From contig NZ_CP014841.1 in assembly GCF_001641285.1 (NCBI RefSeq), positions 186,001 to 250,000 on the forward strand: 64,000 nucleotides of DNA. The letters run 5' to 3'. Below, in pieces: positions 61,504-64,000 of the stretch. The DNA comes from Dyella thiooxydans (lineage in GTDB: Bacteria > Pseudomonadota > Gammaproteobacteria > Xanthomonadales > Rhodanobacteraceae). The notes below the pieces were generated by a model. That model searched no databases, had not been told where the DNA came from, and saw only the letters and a list, made by a program, of their open reading frames with translations. The first letter of the stretch is position 1. Every line of letters starts with the position of its first letter. The translations under genes were made by a program, and so were the position numbers.

Positions 61504-62688
61504 ATGTCGCATGCTGCACAGATCCGCATTCCCGCCACCTACATGCGCGGGGGCACCAGCAAGGGTGTGTTCTTCCGCCTCGAGGATTTGCCCGAGGTCG
61601 CCAAGGTGCCGGGCGCTGCGCGCGACGCGCTGCTGCAACGGGTGATCGGCAGTCCCGATCCCTACGGCAAGCAGATCGACGGTATGGGCGGCGCCACCTC
61701 CAGCACCAGCAAGACGGTGATCGTGTCCAAAAGCACACGGCCGGCCCACGACGTGGACTACCTGTTCGGCCAGGTGGCGATCGACAAGGCCTTCGTCGAC
61801 TGGAGCGGCAACTGCGGGAATCTCTCCGCGGCGGTCGGTCCGTTCGCCATCGCCAGTGGCCTGGTCGATCGCGCCCGCGTGCCGCGCGACGGCATCGCCA
61901 TCGTGCGCATCTGGCAGGCCAATATCGCCAAGACGATCATCGCCCATGTGCCGATGACCGACGGCGCGGTGCAGGAGACCGGCGACTTCGAGCTGGACGG
62001 TGTGACCTTCCCCGCAGCCGAGGTGCAGCTGGAATTCATGGATCCGGCCGCCGAGGAAGAGGGCGCAGGTGGCGCCATGTTCCCCACCGGCAACCTGGTC
62101 GACGACCTGGAGGTGCCTGGCGTCGGCACGCTCAAGGCGACCATGATCAACGCCGGCATTCCGACGATCTTCATCGAGGCCGCCGCGATCGGCTACGCCG
62201 GCACGGAACTGCAGGACGCCATCAACGGCGACGACAAGGCGCTGACGATGTTCGAGACCATCCGGGCGCACGGCGCGTTGCGCATGGGCCTGATCCAGTC
62301 ACTGGATCAGATCGCCACGCGCCAGCACACGCCCAAGGTGGCCTTCGTCGCCGGGCCGGCCGACTACGTCGCGTCGAGTGGCAAGCACGTGAGGGCCACC
62401 GACATCGACCTGCTGGTGCGGGCGATCTCGATGGGCAAGCTGCATCACGCCATGATGGGCACGGCGGCGGTGGCGATCGGCACCGCCGCGGCCATTCCCG
62501 GCACGCTGGTGAACCGGGCCGCTGGCGGTGGCGAGCGCCAGTCGGTGCGTTTCGGTCATCCGTCGGGAACCCTGCGGGTGGGCGCCGAGGCCACGCTGGT
62601 CGACGGCACCTGGACCGTCACCAAGGCGGTCATGAGCCGTAGCGCGCGCGTGCTGATGGAAGGCCGGGTGCGGGTGCCTGCGGGGTAA
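61504..62688 (+). CDS. prpF: 2-methylaconitate cis-trans isomerase PrpF
   Basis: A 394-residue isomerase of the PrpF/diaminopimelate-epimerase-like fold. RGGTSKGVFF near the N-terminus, the IDGMGGATSSTSKT segment, the active-site DWSGNCGNLSAAVG with its cysteine, and GERQSVRFGHPSG near the C-terminus are typical. It converts the AcnD product so that aconitase can make 2-methylisocitrate. GGAG lies 8 bases before the ATG. Confidence 0.96.
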   Translation: MSHAAQIRIPATYMRGGTSKGVFFRLEDLPEVAKVPGAARDALLQRVIGSPDPYGKQIDGMGGATSSTSKTVIVSKSTRPAHDVDYLFGQVAIDKAFVDWSGNCGNLSAAVGPFAIASGLVDRARVPRDGIAIVRIWQANIAKTIIAHVPMTDGAVQETGDFELDGVTFPAAEVQLEFMDPAAEEEGAGGAMFPTGNLVDDLEVPGVGTLKATMINAGIPTIFIEAAAIGYAGTELQDAINGDDKALTMFETIRAHGALRMGLIQSLDQIATRQHTPKVAFVAGPADYVASSGKHVRATDIDLLVRAISMGKLHHAMMGTAAVAIGTAAAIPGTLVNRAAGGGERQSVRFGHPSGTLRVGAEATLVDGTWTVTKAVMSRSARVLMEGRVRVPAG

Positions 62689-62821
62689 GTCCGCAGGGCA
62701 CGCGTAGCGCTTTTTCGCTGCCGTGACGTCGCATCGGTAATCTCTGGGAGGATCGCGTCCGGTGACGGGGGCAGCACCCCCGACTCTGAGGCGTTTTCCC
62801 TGCTGCCAGGAGACGAGCCTC

Positions 62822-64000
62822 ATGAGCGCGCACGATATTCGTTATGCCAAGCGTCCCGATCCCGACCAGCCGATGGTCGACATCGCCGACTATGTGATCG
62901 ATTACCGGATCGATTCGGTCGAGGCGTACGACACCGCCCGCATCATGCTGCTCGACTCGCTGGCCTGCGCGATGCTGGCGATGAAGTTCCCCGAGTGCGT
63001 CAAGCATCTCGGCCCCCTGGTGCCGGGGGCCACGCTGACAGGTGGCGCCCGCGTGCCAGGCACCAGCCATGAGCTCGATCCAGCGCAGGCCGCGTTCGCG
63101 ATCGGCACGCAGATCCGCTGGCTCGACTTCAACGACACCTGGCTGGCGGCGGAGTGGGGCCATCCGTCGGACAACCTCGGCGCGATCCTCGCGGTGGCCG
63201 ATTACCTCAGCCGCAAGGCCGAACGCGAAGGTGGCGAGCCGCTGACCGTGCGCGACGTGCTGACCTGGGCGATCAAGGCGCACGAGATCCAGGGCTGCTA
63301 TGCGCTCAGGAACAGCTTCAACCGCGTCGGCCAGGATCACGTCATCCTGGTTCGCCTGGCGTCCACCGCGGTGACCACCGCGATGCTCGGTGGTGACAAG
63401 GAGCAGGTCATCGCCGCGGTGTCGCACAGCTGGATCGACAACGGCGCGCTGCGCACCTATCGCCATGCCCCGAACACCGGCCCGCGCAAGAGCTGGGCCG
63501 CCGGCGACGCCTGCCGCCGCGCCGTCATCCATGCAATCAACGCCGTGTACCGCGATGTGATCGGCTATCCCTCGGCGCTCAGCGCCGGGACGTGGGGCTA
63601 CTACGACGTCGCCTTCAAAGGTCACGCGTTCGAGTTCGAGCGACCGTTCGGCAGCTATGTGATGGAGAACGTGCTGTTCAAGATCAGCTTCCCCGCCGAG
63701 TTCCATGCGCAGACCGCGGTGGAGTGCGCCATGCAGCTGCACGGGCAGGTGGCGGGCAGGATCGATCAGATCGAGAAGGTGGCGATCGAGACCCAGGAGG
63801 CGGGACGCCGCATCATCGACAAGACTGGCCCGCTGGCCAACTATGCCGACCGCGACCACTGCATCCAGTACATGGTCGCCGTGCCGCTGATCTTCGGTCG
63901 CCTCACCGCGGACGACTACAACGACGACGTCGCAGCCGATCCGCGCATCGACGCGCTGCGCGAGAAGATGGTGGTTGGCGAGAATCCGGATTTCACCAGG
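62822..64000 (+). CDS. prpD: 2-methylcitrate dehydratase PrpD, truncated by the window end
   Basis: 393 codons visible, without stop, against about 483 expected. MmgE/PrpD fold: [24 protein letters not shown] at the start, then [38 protein letters not shown] with the active-site region, and [17 protein letters not shown]. The ATG at 62822 follows AGGAGACG. It lies 133 bases after prpF; the spacer has a small GGGGG/CCCCC hairpin but no strong terminator. Having both AcnD/PrpF and PrpD gives two routes for methylcitrate dehydration. Confidence 0.93.
   Translation, partial: MSAHDIRYAKRPDPDQPMVDIADYVIDYRIDSVEAYDTARIMLLDSLACAMLAMKFPECVKHLGPLVPGATLTGGARVPGTSHELDPAQAAFAIGTQIRWLDFNDTWLAAEWGHPSDNLGAILAVADYLSRKAEREGGEPLTVRDVLTWAIKAHEIQGCYALRNSFNRVGQDHVILVRLASTAVTTAMLGGDKEQVIAAVSHSWIDNGALRTYRHAPNTGPRKSWAAGDACRRAVIHAINAVYRDVIGYPSALSAGTWGYYDVAFKGHAFEFERPFGSYVMENVLFKISFPAEFHAQTAVECAMQLHGQVAGRIDQIEKVAIETQEAGRRIIDKTGPLANYADRDHCIQYMVAVPLIFGRLTADDYNDDVAADPRIDALREKMVVGENPDFTR

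Overview
The window is GC-rich (about two thirds G+C) chromosomal DNA. It most likely comes from a gammaproteobacterium of the Xanthomonadales, in the Rhodanobacteraceae neighbourhood (Rhodanobacter, Dyella or Luteibacter type). This placement is inferred from protein flavour, the AcnD/PrpF form of the methylcitrate cycle, and many REP palindromes of the GTAGGAGCG type. No rRNA, tRNA, CRISPR array, prophage or recognisable transposase gene was found.

Layout. 0-7 kb: a chemotaxis receptor, an XRE regulator with a palindromic operator, and a c-di-GMP pair (a diguanylate cyclase and a GGDEF-degenerate/EAL phosphodiesterase). 7-13 kb: a PadR/HAAS membrane signalling pair, a DUF1501/DUF1800 export pair and small genes. 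13.4-18.7 kb: a tightly overlapping sulfur operon with a persulfide-type ArsR regulator fused in frame to a periplasmic DsrE protein, an orphan solute-binding protein, a cytochrome c4, a TsdA-like thiosulfate dehydrogenase, a TlpA thioredoxin and DsbG. It ends at a strong terminator shared with typA. 20.7-27 kb: a REP array, a lipase, and a divergent GntP permease / TonB receptor / PHB depolymerase group. 27-32.4 kb: inverted structured repeats, a CrbS-like SSF-histidine kinase and its LuxR-type regulator. 32.5-41 kb: NfeD/slipin, 3-hydroxybutyrate-oligomer hydrolase, cyclophilin, an aminotransferase and malate dehydrogenase. 41-48.4 kb: an orphan ParB-like protein, a MerR regulator, prpE and ahpFC.

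48.5-64 kb is the propionate (2-methylcitrate) region. An HTH-citrate synthase fusion protein lies divergent from prpB-prpC, across three TTGATCA boxes. A terminator and about 6 kb of unrelated genes then separate prpC from acnD-thpR-prpF-prpD; prpD runs off the end of the window. The insert carries a Fap-like secretion locus behind a sigma-54 promoter: a Gly/Ser/Ala-rich secreted protein, two small secreted proteins, a C39 peptidase and a coiled-coil outer-membrane barrel. It also carries an ion channel and a TerC transporter with a yybP-ykoY (Mn2+) riboswitch.

Several parts share a theme of short-chain and hydroxy fatty acid use: PHB depolymerase, oligomer hydrolase, GntP, the CrbSR-like sensor, PrpE and the methylcitrate cycle, with malate dehydrogenase. 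The points most worth a second look are the Fap-like locus, the HTH-citrate synthase regulator with its operator, the ArsR-DsrE fusion, and a three-copy dispersed repeat whose hairpins show compensatory base changes.
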